Source: Methylobacterium isbiliense (GTDB lineage: Bacteria > Pseudomonadota > Alphaproteobacteria > Rhizobiales > Beijerinckiaceae). From it: 64,000 nucleotides of DNA. The notes under the pieces were generated by a model that did no database searches, was not told the DNA's origin, and worked only from the letters and a program-made list of their open reading frames with translations. A program made the position numbers and the translations under genes. Below are positions 51,570-59,495 of this stretch, one piece after another (position 1 is the stretch's first letter; each line of letters starts with the position of its first letter). The DNA is taken from NCBI RefSeq assembly GCF_022179325.1, contig NZ_BPQQ01000043.1, forward strand, positions 20,285 to 84,284, in the 5' to 3' direction.

Positions 51570-51870
51570 CCGGCGGGGCTCATCAGAGGAGCCCCGATCG
51601 GAACCCCGGCCGCCCCCGCGGCCGGGGTTTTTTGTTGGGTGGCGAGCGGCGATCGTCGGCAGGGCCCCGCAGCACCCGTGTGCCGGGCTACACCGGGGAT
51701 CCCGGCAGCCGGTCCCGGAAGGTTGTCGCCCCGACAGGAGCAGGCCGAGGCTGGGAAACCGGAGTCGATCGCTCTCCCGGCGTCCCCCACCATGCGGCAC
51801 GCCGATGCGCGGTTCCGGCTGGCGACGCCGGCTCGCCAGGATCCCGGCCGGCGGTGGAGGAGGCGCAGGA
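51570..51870. other. Gap between the Bax-inhibitor-1 family gene and the SDR gene
   Basis: These 301 bases lie between two convergent genes. The first third holds the terminator at 51602-51635. The rest shows no coding region, repeat or regulatory motif that I can support. It marks the left edge of the accessory-looking region that runs to tRNA-Ser. Confidence 0.5.
51602..51635 (+). terminator. Intrinsic terminator after the Bax-inhibitor-1 family gene
   Basis: AACCCCGGCCGC at 51602-51613 pairs perfectly with 51618-51629 around CCCC, followed by a six-T run. Confidence 0.92.
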
Positions 51871-52641
51871 TCAGACCGACGGTCGCGGCGGCCCGAAGGG
51901 CCAGCCGCCCGAGAATTCGATCACGGCGCCGGTCAGAAAGCGTGTCTTGACGGTCGCGAGGAAAGCGATGACTTCGCCGATTTCATGCGGCTCCGCGAGG
52001 CGACCGACCGGGACGCTCTGCCGGACATAGGCGCGGCCGGTCTCCCCCGACTTGAAGACCGCGCTCGGATAGTAGGCTTCGCTGTAGAGGAAGTTCGGTG
52101 CGACCGCGTTGACGATGATTCCGTCCTTGGCGCAATCGATCGCGAGAGACCGCACCAGGGCGTTGGCCGCCGCCCGGGCAGCGTCCGGAAAGGCGGCACC
52201 CGACAAGGGCAATCTCGTGCGGTTGGACGTGACCATCACGACGTTCCCGCCGCCTCGCCGCCGCATGGCAGGCAGGACCGCCCGAACCAGCCGGAAGGGA
52301 AATTCGACCAGTGTCTCGACGTTCCGGCGCAACTCATCGAGCGGAGCCGTATCGACGGGATAGCTCGGGGCCGGATGGTGATCGTTGCTGACGAGGGCCG
52401 CGATCTCCCGACCGGACTCGTGGATCTGCGCGATGATCGTCTCGGGCTCGCCAGCATGGATGGGCTCGAGATCGGTTCGCGCCGAGGCGAAATGCGTCCA
52501 GGCCTGAGGATCGGCGAAAGCCGCATCGTGCGCCAAGACGTGAAACCCGGCGTCGAGGAGCGCCTGGACAGCCGGCGGTCCGGCGAACCCGGTGGCATTC
52601 GTCACCAACCCGATCGGCTTCTGTTTCAGGACGGCGGGCAC
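51871..52641 (-). CDS. SDR protein resembling halohydrin dehalogenase, catalytic Tyr missing
   Basis: A 256-residue short-chain dehydrogenase/reductase fold protein. The cofactor region reads LVTNATGFAGPPAVQALLDAG, not the glycine-rich TGxxxGxG, and NAG is replaced by SND (ALVSNDHHPAP). These features, together with HDAAFAD, PNFLYSE and LTGAVIEFSGGWPF, resemble halohydrin dehalogenases of the HheC type as I remember them. Those enzymes use Ser-Tyr-Arg; here Ser (VTSNRT) and Arg (FPDAARAAA) are kept, but Pro stands at the Tyr position. Loss of activity or a new chemistry are both possible. The start is GTG 52641. Its promoter lies in the 236-base gap to the TetR gene. Confidence 0.8.
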   Translation of the reverse strand: MPAVLKQKPIGLVTNATGFAGPPAVQALLDAGFHVLAHDAAFADPQAWTHFASARTDLEPIHAGEPETIIAQIHESGREIAALVSNDHHPAPSYPVDTAPLDELRRNVETLVEFPFRLVRAVLPAMRRRGGGNVVMVTSNRTRLPLSGAAFPDAARAAANALVRSLAIDCAKDGIIVNAVAPNFLYSEAYYPSAVFKSGETGRAYVRQSVPVGRLAEPHEIGEVIAFLATVKTRFLTGAVIEFSGGWPFGPPRPSV

Positions 52642-52877
52642 CGAAGACGTCCACGCGATCGCAACGGTCAGACCGCATCATCGTCCCGGCCGATCCCGCG
52701 GTCAATGAAGGGTGTGACCGCAGGGCGACCGAAGCCCCGTCAGGGCTGGGTTCTTCGGATCAGATTTCCTATCGGGACTGTGGCGGAGCATGGGACATCG
52801 GACGCAACAATTCTGCACCGGATTTGAACTGACCCGTCAGATTGCTCCCCGCCAGACTGTGGTGCCTCACCTCGGCG

Positions 52878-53537
52878 CTACGGCATGGCTGCGGGAAGAG
52901 TCATGGACACGCGCACAATCGTTTCCAGCACGGCATGGCAATCGACTCCCAGACTACCGGCCGGCTCTATGAGAGCTGGCAATCCTTCCAGCATCGAGAC
53001 AACGACAATCGCCGTCAGAAGCGCCTTGGCCTGCGACAGATCAGGGGCATCGGCAGCAAGTGCATCGCGCATGACTTCGAGGTATGATCGAAAGAACATG
53101 CGGATCGCGCTCCTGGCGGCGTTGTCGTGGTTTGCCCTGCCCTCAATCATGGCAAGCACGCCGTACCGATCCGACTGAAGCGTTTCGGTCGCGGCGAACC
53201 GGACGAGATTGGTAAAGCGCTCACCTTCGGGGCTTGCGGCGAGAATGGTGTCGATCCGCCTTCGATAGCCGTTGATCGTCTGAACGACAAACGCGTCGAG
53301 CAGCGCAGCCTTGTTCGGATAGTGGTATTGTAGCGCCGCCAGCGAAATTCCTGCGCGCCTCGCGACATCGCGCATCGACACGTCGTCGAGACCTTTTTCC
53401 AGCGCGAGATCCTGAAGGCACGCGAGGGCACGCAATGCCGTTGGCGGCGCATCCCCAGCCCCTGTGTTGGAGCCGGTCCTGTCCCCATCAACCAAGACCT
53501 GATCCCCCGTTTGCCTGTCACTTGACAGGTATGCCAC
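52878..53537 (-). CDS. TetR-family transcriptional regulator
   Basis: A repressor of up to 219 residues. The helix-turn-helix is in DVSMRDVARRAGISLAALQYHYPNKAALLDAF, quoted in parts: VSMRDVARRAGISLAALQYH. The C-terminal ligand domain is helical. ATG 53537 would place one palindromic operator inside the coding region, so a TTG at 53495, preceded by a GGGGGATCAGG stretch, may be the real start and give about 205 residues. The gene diverges from the flavin amine oxidase and lies upstream of the SDR gene on the same strand. It probably represses itself and one or both neighbours. Confidence 0.88.
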   Translation of the reverse strand: MAYLSSDRQTGDQVLVDGDRTGSNTGAGDAPPTALRALACLQDLALEKGLDDVSMRDVARRAGISLAALQYHYPNKAALLDAFVVQTINGYRRRIDTILAASPEGERFTNLVRFAATETLQSDRYGVLAMIEGRANHDNAARSAIRMFFRSYLEVMRDALAADAPDLSQAKALLTAIVVVSMLEGLPALIEPAGSLGVDCHAVLETIVRVSMTLPAAMP

Positions 53538-53562
53538 TCGACCGTACCTGTCAAGTGACCGG
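53514..53562. promoter_or_regulatory. Paired palindromic TetR operators
   Basis: CCTGTCA-CT-TGACAGG at 53514-53529 is a perfect palindrome. A second, CCTGTCA-AG-TGACCGG at 53547-53562, matches in six of seven pairs. Centres are 33 bases apart, about three turns. Together they also form a larger perfect inverted repeat, 53519-53531 with 53545-53557. The position between the TetR gene and the divergent oxidase is where an autorepressor would bind. Confidence 0.8.
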
Positions 53563-53612
53563 CACGGATGGCGTCCGGCCTGATCGGGCAGACCGAAGCC
53601 TTGGGACAGACG

Positions 53613-54930
53613 ATGTCGATTGTGGATGTGGTCGTGATCGGCGCCGGTTTGGCCGGCCTTTCCGCTGCGCGGTGTCTCAAGGATCGTGGCGCGTCGGTGA
53701 CCGTCTTGGAGGCGCGTTCACGTGTTGGCGGCCGTGCCCGCACCGAAAGACTTCCGTCAGGGCATGCGGTGGATCACGGCGCCCAGTTCCTCAGCGATGA
53801 CCACAAGCGCCTCGCAGCTCTCGTTGCTGAGGTTGGCCTGACGCGCGTCGCGCGTGACAAGGCTGGACGACATCTACTGCGCGCCCGCCGCCACACCGAG
53901 GTTCGCGGCAGACGGTCAACTTCCTCTGTCGTTCTGGGCCAAACTTGACGCCATGCAGATGCACTGGCGGATCAGCCGACATCAAGAGACCGTTCGGGGA
54001 GCCGGTATGGCGGCTCGGGATACGCGGACGGCCGCTCAATATCTCCGCGACCTGGCGTTCACAGATGAGGCCTATCGCTTCCTGGCCGGATTCGTCGAGG
54101 GAGAGCTCTGCACCCCGATCGCTACGTTCTCGGCACAGGAACTGATCGAACAAGCCGTTTCCGTCGGCGGCCGACAGGGCGAGGCAGATTCCGCGCAATG
54201 GTTCCTCGCTGAGGGGACCGGCCCGCTGGCGGGCCATCTCGCGGGAATTCTGGGTGCATCAGTCGTGCTCAACGCGCCGGTGACGCGCGTGCATCAGGAT
54301 GCGGACGGGATCGCGGTCGACACCGGGCACGTCACCCGTCGTGCCAAGAGCCTCATCGTCACGACCCCGCCGCAGCTCTACGCGAGCATCGGGATCATGC
54401 CGCACTTGCCGGGCGATCGACAGCGGGTCATCGCCGGGTATCAGCGCGGTTCGGTGATCAAGACGGTCCTCGTGTTCGGTAACCCATGGTGGCGGGAGCG
54501 AGGGCTGTCCGGGTCGTTCCTGAGCCCGGGGGCGCTTTGCAATGCAGGGCTAGACGCATCCTTGCCGGACGGGCGGACGGGCACTCTCGTCCTGTTCTCC
54601 ACATCTGCCAGCGGCCGTCGCCTCGGGCAGACCACCAGCGAGCCGGAGCGTATCGAGCGGGTCCTGGCGTCGCTTCGGTCCATCGTCGGCTCGGAGATCC
54701 CTTCCCCGATTGCCGGCCGATCGATCGACTGGACCACCGACCCATGGTCGCTGGGAGGCTATGCGAGCCGCCGGGGGCTCGGCGGCTGGACCGCCGCGCC
54801 AGACCTCTTCGCGTCGGTCGGCAACATCCATTTCGCGGGAACGGAGGCCGCGTCGGAATGGCGATCCTTCATGGAGGGCGCCCTCCAATCAGCCGAACGT
54901 GCCGCCGATGCCGTTCTGGCGAGTGGTTGA
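53613..54930 (+). pseudogene. Flavin-dependent amine oxidase, broken by a frameshift
   Basis: The N-terminal part (53613-53948) reads VDVVVIGAGLAGLSAARCL, the FAD-binding dinucleotide motif, then VGGRARTERLPSGHAVDHG. Family similarity continues, but in the next frame, from about 53854 (LDDIYCAPAATPRFAADGQ) to 54930, ending with [20 protein letters not shown], the FAD-contact end of monoamine oxidases. The frame change lies near 53850-53880; no long homopolymer is there. The two halves together give about 440 residues, the normal family length. Either a recent inactivation or a base error explains it. It is divergent from the TetR gene and shares its operator region. Confidence 0.85.
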
Positions 54931-54976
54931 ACGGCATGGCCGTGACCGGTTCAAGCCAGGTTTCCAATCATGAGAA

Positions 54977-55066
<90 letters not shown>

Positions 55067-55431
55067 GGTCCCGTCGCCGGCGCGGCCTCGCGGCCGCATC
55101 GGGGGGAGGCCGTCCTCTAGCGGGGCGCGCGGCCGGGCGCAAGCGCGCAGCGCGGGCAGGGCAGGGCGGCCTGTGGCAGGAAGGCCGCAGCCGCAGCGTC
55201 AGGAGGGAACCGCAGGGCGCGGGCGGGGTGGACAACCCGGCGGGTCTGCCCAAACTGGGTCGGCGAGGTCGTCCGCTTCGGTGGCGCCACGGTGCGCTCC
55301 GAGGAAACCGGAGCCGGCCGTTGCTCGTTTCGATCATCGGCCGGCGCACGGCGCCGGGCCGGGGATCGGCGCAAGACCAGTCCAGCCCTCCGCATGGTTC
55401 GCCCCCGGGCGGTACCCGGAAGGCCGCGCGC
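55067..55431. other. Gap between tRNA-Ser and the receiver gene
   Basis: These 365 bases contain no convincing open frame. One hairpin is seen, GCCGGCCG at 55313-55320 with CGGCCGGC at 55338-55345 (17-base loop). The promoter of the receiver gene must lie here, as must the promoter of the minus-strand tRNA; no known motif was recognised. Confidence 0.5.
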
Positions 55432-55839
55432 ATGGAGGATGTCATCGTGGGGAATGAGACCGTAGGGGGTGTGAGCGAGCGACCCGTCGTGCTGGTGGTC
55501 GAGGACGAGGCTCTGACCATCATGGATCTGAGCGACGTCCTCGATGCGGCGGGCTTCGAGGCGCTGCAATCCGCCTCGGCCGAGCGGGCCTTGAGCCTGC
55601 TGGAGACCCGCCGCGACATCGTCGCGCTGATCACCGACGTCGAGCTGTCGGGCAAGACGGACGGGTTCGACCTCGCCCGCACCGCCGCCCATCTGCACCC
55701 GGGCCTGCCCACCGTGATCGTGTCCGGCCGCGCCCAGCCCGATCCGGACCGGATGCCGCCGGGAGCGCAGTTCATCGCCCGGCCGTGCCGCGGCGACGAC
55801 ATCCTCGACCTGCTCAAGACCGTGATGGGGCAGGGCTGA
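55432..55839 (+). CDS. Single-domain response regulator
   Basis: A 135-residue receiver without an output domain. [17 protein letters not shown] holds the acidic pair, [10 protein letters not shown] the phospho-acceptor Asp, VIVSGRAQ the Ser, and the usual Lys near the end appears changed: [12 protein letters not shown] has Arg-Pro where receivers have Lys-Pro. That would weaken or alter phosphorylation switching. It is related to the receiver at 14572-14988, which keeps Lys. ATG 55432 has GGAAGG eight bases upstream; GTG 55447 with GGAGG is an equal alternative. Confidence 0.88.
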   Translation: MEDVIVGNETVGGVSERPVVLVVEDEALTIMDLSDVLDAAGFEALQSASAERALSLLETRRDIVALITDVELSGKTDGFDLARTAAHLHPGLPTVIVSGRAQPDPDRMPPGAQFIARPCRGDDILDLLKTVMGQG

Positions 55840-56041
55840 GGCCGGGCTCCTCCTCGGCCAGCCAGAGTTCGACCGGGGCGCCCGCCTCGCCGAGATCGAG
55901 CACCACGTGGCGCAGCCGCCGCGAGGGCGCGTCGGGCGCCTCGGGCCAGTGCAGCGCCTCGCCGACCGCCCGGACGGAGCCCGTGATCGTGCGCGGTCCG
56001 AGCCGGATCGTCACGGGAGTGGCGGGGGACAGGTCCTCCAT
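55814..56041 (-). CDS. Hypothetical small protein
   Basis: A possible 75-residue protein on the minus strand that overlaps the 3' end of the receiver gene by 26 bases. It has a beta-like start (VTIRLGPRTITGSVRAVGEAL), a Trp-Pro motif, and an acidic segment VVLDLGEAGAPVELWLAEEE. No family is recognised. It could be a short regulatory or flagellar-adjacent protein, or a chance frame; the moderate hydrophobic pattern favours a real gene. Confidence 0.4.
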   Translation of the reverse strand: MEDLSPATPVTIRLGPRTITGSVRAVGEALHWPEAPDAPSRRLRHVVLDLGEAGAPVELWLAEEEPGLSPAPSRS

Positions 56042-56150
56042 GTGGGCTCCTCGGCTCGGGGAAAGGGTCGCCCGCTCAACGCCGTCGGAGCCGTAGCGGT
56101 CCCGCTCAAGGGTCCGTCAGGGTGAATCGCGGGTTACCGCGATCCGTGTC

Positions 56151-56597
56151 TCAGGCCCGCCCGACACGGGCGTTCGACAGCGCCACCGCGAAGCGGTCGA
56201 GGTCGAGGGAGGGCTCGGTCACGCCGAGGATCCGGTCGATGGCGACGCCGACATAGAGCCCGTCGAGGACGAGCTTGAAGAAGACCGTCACGGCCTCGGT
56301 GCCGAACTCCATGTCGAGGATCACGGTCGGCGAGCGGCCCCAGGAGAAGCTCACGTCGGCCGCGTCGCCGTAGGTGAGGGTGGCTTCCTTGAAGAACGGC
56401 TCGGCCGAGGAGGCGACGAGGTCGGCGATGTTGCCGTGCCGGTCGTCGCGCACCCAGCCGATCAGCACGCCGCCGTCGAGCAGGCAGAACTCGGCGATGA
56501 AGTCGCGGATCTCGGTCGCGAACACCTGCTCGGCCGCGGCCAGCAGGTCGGCGGGCGCCGGAATCCCGGCCGTCGGCTCGTGGGCGTACGCCATCAT
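56151..56597 (-). CDS. Conserved-looking protein of unknown function at the end of the flagellar operon
   Basis: A 148-residue protein with no signal or membrane segment. Its ATG overlaps the flhB stop by four bases, so it is translationally coupled to a flagellar export gene. The sequence alternates helix (AEQVFATEIRDFIAEFCL) and strand (ATLTYGDAADVSFSW, PTVILDMEFGTEAVTVFF). I do not recognise the family. The tight coupling suggests a role in flagellar assembly or control, as inference only. Confidence 0.7.
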   Translation of the reverse strand: MMAYAHEPTAGIPAPADLLAAAEQVFATEIRDFIAEFCLLDGGVLIGWVRDDRHGNIADLVASSAEPFFKEATLTYGDAADVSFSWGRSPTVILDMEFGTEAVTVFFKLVLDGLYVGVAIDRILGVTEPSLDLDRFAVALSNARVGRA

Positions 56598-57658
56598 CGC
56601 GACCTCGCGAACAGATAGAACAGGATCTGAGCCACGGCGCGGTAGAACTCCGCCGGGATCATCCGGTCGACTTCGACACTGTCGTACAGCGATCTTGCCA
56701 GAGGCTTGTCTTCGATCACCGGAATGCCGTTGGCCTCGGCGATCTCGCGGATCTTGAGGGCGATGAGGTCCTGCCCTTTGGCGACCACCAGAGGGGCGGG
56801 GTTCTCGTCGCGCTCGTAGCGCAGGGCCACGGCGAAATGGGTCGGGTTGGCGATCACCACGGTGGCGCGGGGCACGGCGGCGAGCATGCGCTTGCGGGTG
56901 CGGTCCTGGGCGAGCGAGCGCAGCCGGGCCTTGACCATCGGGTCGCCCTCGATCTGCTTGTGCTCGTCCTTGATCTCCTGGCGCGACATGCGCAGCGAGC
57001 GCTGCCAGCGCAGCCGCGCCCAGATCAGGTCGGCGGCGACCAGCACGATCGTGGCGATGCAGACCGCGGAGACGAGGCGGATCGCCAGCGTCAGGATGAG
57101 TTCCGGAACCTGGCTGGGATCGACGGACATGGCGTTCACGACCTTGTGCTGCTCTGAGCGCAGCAGCAGCAGGGAAACCACACTGATCGCGAGGAACTTA
57201 AAGAGCGCTTTCAGGAACTCGACCTGACCCTGGCGCCCGAAGACCCGCTTCCAGCCGGCGAGCGGCGAGACCCGCGACCATTGCGGGCGGATGCGCTCGC
57301 CCACGAACCGGGGCAGGTTCTGGAACACCGAGGCCGAGAGCCCGCAGACCGCCAGCACCAGCACCACGGGCAGCAGGAACCGCCCGGTGGCCATCGCCAC
57401 CCCCTGCAGCAGCAGCAGGGCGTCCTGCCCGTTCTCCAGCGCGAAGCCGCGCGGATGGTCGAACAGGGGCGCGAGGTCGCGCGCCAGCTCCGCGGCGCGG
57501 CCGCGCACGAACAGGGTGAGGACGATCAGGAGCCCGACCACCGAGGCGAGGATCGGCGCCTCGCGCGAGAACGGCACGTCGCCTTTCTCGATCGCCTCCC
57601 GGATGCGCCGTTCGGTGGCGGCCTCGGTCTTGCTCTCGTGGTCGACCTCCTCAGCCAT
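56594..57658 (-). CDS. flhB: Flagellar export gate protein FlhB
   Basis: A 354-residue membrane protein that switches substrate specificity of flagellar type III export. The start MAEEVDHESKTEAATERRIREA is typical. Four hydrophobic helices (VVGLLIVLTLFVRG, PVVLVLAVCGLSA, FLAISVVSLLLL and the AVCIATIVLVAADLIW region) are followed by the cytoplasmic domain with the autocleavage site NPTH (IANPTHFAVALRY). The C-terminus reads YDSVEVDRMIPAEFYRAVAQIL. It lies downstream of fliG by 74 bases. Confidence 0.97.
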   Translation of the reverse strand: MAEEVDHESKTEAATERRIREAIEKGDVPFSREAPILASVVGLLIVLTLFVRGRAAELARDLAPLFDHPRGFALENGQDALLLLQGVAMATGRFLLPVVLVLAVCGLSASVFQNLPRFVGERIRPQWSRVSPLAGWKRVFGRQGQVEFLKALFKFLAISVVSLLLLRSEQHKVVNAMSVDPSQVPELILTLAIRLVSAVCIATIVLVAADLIWARLRWQRSLRMSRQEIKDEHKQIEGDPMVKARLRSLAQDRTRKRMLAAVPRATVVIANPTHFAVALRYERDENPAPLVVAKGQDLIALKIREIAEANGIPVIEDKPLARSLYDSVEVDRMIPAEFYRAVAQILFYLFARSR

Positions 57659-57732
57659 GCGGGGCCGCCCGGGAACGCGGCGCGGCCGGGGCGAGGGCCG
57701 GGCGCGCGGGAGAGGGCGCGGGAGCGCGGGCG

Positions 57733-58767
57733 TCAGCGCACGAAGGTCTCATCGCTGTCCCCGGCATTGAGTTCGATCTCGCCGCGCCCGGCCATGTCGA
57801 GGGCGAGGTCGGTGATGGTGCGCCGCGCCTCCAGCACGTCGCGCTGCGCGGCCGGCTCGCCGCCGTTCAGCTCGTGCTCGATCATCCGGCGCACGCGCGC
57901 CGAGAGGGCGCCGAGGATCGTCTCGCGGAACTCGGCCGGCGTGCCCTTGAGGGCCAGCACGAGGCGGTCGTTCGGCACCGCGTCGAACAGCGTCGTGCGC
58001 GCGCGGGGCGTGAGCTTGACGATGTCCTCGAAGGTGAACAGAAGGCCCTTCAGGATCTCGGCCGATTTCGGACGCGATTCAGTCAGGTTCGACAGAACGT
58101 CGTCCATCTGCTCGCGCTCCATCTTGTTGATGATGTCGGCGATCTTGGCGTGCGTGTCGGCCCCGGCGTTGCGGGCGAAGTTCACCATCAGGTCGTCGTT
58201 GATGATCTTCTCGATGGCGCGGAGCGTGTCGTCGACGATCGGCTTGAAGGCCAGCATCCGCCGCATCAGGCTGTTGCGCAGGGGCTGGGGCAGGTGCCCC
58301 ATGACCTTGGCGGCCGTCGACGGCTTGATCTTGGACAGGATCAGGGCCGCGGTCTGGGGATGCTCCTTGACGAGGTAGCTCGCCAGCACCGTCTCGGAGA
58401 CCCCCGACAGCCGCTCCCAGACCGAACGCTTGGTGTTGTTGCCACGCACCTCCGCCAGGATGTCGGCGATCTGCTCGGGCGGCAGCAGGCCGCTCAGCAG
58501 CTTCTCCACCTCCTGCACGGTGCCGAGGAGGTTCGCCCCGTGCGAGAACTCCGACACGAACGCGTCCACGAGGCTGTCGAGCAGGGCCGGGCTCACCGGC
58601 CCGAGCTTCACCGCCGAGCGGGTGATCAGCTTGATCTCGTCCTCGTCGAAGTACTTCAGCAGGCGGCCGGCGGCGGGCTTGCCCATGGCGAGGAGCAGGG
58701 TCGCCACCTCGTCCACCGCGCGCAGGCGCGGAAGGCCACCGCGGGCCGCCGGGACCGGAACGCTCAT
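57733..58767 (-). CDS. fliG: Flagellar motor switch protein FliG
   Basis: A 344-residue rotor protein of the C ring. The N-terminal domain shows VATLLLAMGKPAAGRLLKYFDEDEI. The middle EHPQTAALILSKI motif binds FliM. The C-terminal domain carries the charged torque helix and the hydrophobic patch region. The sequence is typical of Rhizobiales FliG. It follows fliN by 16 bases. Confidence 0.97.
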   Translation of the reverse strand: MSVPVPAARGGLPRLRAVDEVATLLLAMGKPAAGRLLKYFDEDEIKLITRSAVKLGPVSPALLDSLVDAFVSEFSHGANLLGTVQEVEKLLSGLLPPEQIADILAEVRGNNTKRSVWERLSGVSETVLASYLVKEHPQTAALILSKIKPSTAAKVMGHLPQPLRNSLMRRMLAFKPIVDDTLRAIEKIINDDLMVNFARNAGADTHAKIADIINKMEREQMDDVLSNLTESRPKSAEILKGLLFTFEDIVKLTPRARTTLFDAVPNDRLVLALKGTPAEFRETILGALSARVRRMIEHELNGGEPAAQRDVLEARRTITDLALDMAGRGEIELNAGDSDETFVR

Positions 58768-58783
58768 CCCGCCCGCTCCGCTC

Positions 58784-59161
58784 TCAGCCGTGCGTATCGG
58801 CGCCGGCCGGGCCGACGATCTCGGTCAGCGAGACCCCGAATCGCGAATTGTCCTCCTCGACCACCACCACCTCGCCCCGGGCGATGACGCGCCCGTTCAC
58901 CATGATGTCGACGGGCTCGCCGACCCGGTGGTCGAGGGGCACCACCGCCCCGCGCCCGAGCTTCATCAGGTTGGCGACTGGCATGGTGGCCGAGCCCAGC
59001 ACCACCTGGATCAGGACCGGGATGCGCAGGACCGAATCGAGGTTGCGCCCCGAGCCGATGGTCGGCTCGTTCGTCTGGGCGGGGGCGGCCGCGCTCGCGA
59101 ACAGCGCGTCGGCGTGGGCCGCCGACAGGTCGGGCGCATCGTCGAAGGGGTTCCGGCTCAT
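58784..59161 (-). CDS. fliN: Flagellar motor switch protein FliN
   Basis: A 125-residue C-ring protein. After a polar N-terminal 40 residues, the SpoA domain reads LDSVLRIPVLIQVVLGSATMPVANLMKLGRG (in parts) and continues VVPLDHRVGEPVDIMVNGRVIARGEV and FGVSLTEIVG, the classic FliN/FliM fold. It is one of the more strongly conserved members of this operon. Confidence 0.96.
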   Translation of the reverse strand: MSRNPFDDAPDLSAAHADALFASAAAPAQTNEPTIGSGRNLDSVLRIPVLIQVVLGSATMPVANLMKLGRGAVVPLDHRVGEPVDIMVNGRVIARGEVVVVEEDNSRFGVSLTEIVGPAGADTHG

Positions 59162-59195
59162 CGGGGCGTCTCGCGGGGTCTCGGATCAGGGATGG

Positions 59196-59495
59196 TCAGG
59201 CGCGCGGGTCGCGGGCCGTGGCCAGCGCGCGGCGGCCGGCTTCGAGGTCCGCCAGGGTGGCGCGGGCCTCCTCGATCTTGGCTTCGAGGGCGACGAGGAT
59301 CTCGCGGCCCTCGCCCGCGAAGCTGCGCATCGTCTCGCCCGCATGGCGCAGCGCGTCGCTGGTCTGCGCGAAGGCCCGGCCGTACTCGGCCTGGATGCGG
59401 TCGAGGCGCTTGAGCTTGAGGTACATCGGCAGCACGCAGGCGCTCGTGAGCACCAGGGCGCCGAGCAGGACGGCGTCAACGAGCGAGGACGGCAT
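59196..59495 (-). CDS. Small membrane-anchored coiled-coil protein between fliM and fliN
   Basis: A 99-residue protein with an N-terminal helix (SLVDAVLLGALVLTSACVLPM) followed by an alpha-helical, charged coiled coil (LKRLDRIQAEYGRAFAQTSDAL). Its start overlaps the fliM end by 20 bases in another frame, so it is translated with the motor genes. No known family was recalled with certainty. It may be an inner-membrane protein near the motor; that is inferred from the operon. Confidence 0.75.
   Translation of the reverse strand: MPSSLVDAVLLGALVLTSACVLPMYLKLKRLDRIQAEYGRAFAQTSDALRHAGETMRSFAGEGREILVALEAKIEEARATLADLEAGRRALATARDPRA

Noticed and set aside
52829-52840. CTGAC-CC-GTCAG as a third TetR operator upstream of the SDR gene
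   Set aside because: The arms are only five bases and do not match the CCTGTCA half site of the two good operators.
52790-52972. A 60-codon plus-strand frame that might be a transposase remnant
   Set aside because: No transposase motif or inverted terminal repeat could be found, and it overlaps the TetR gene.
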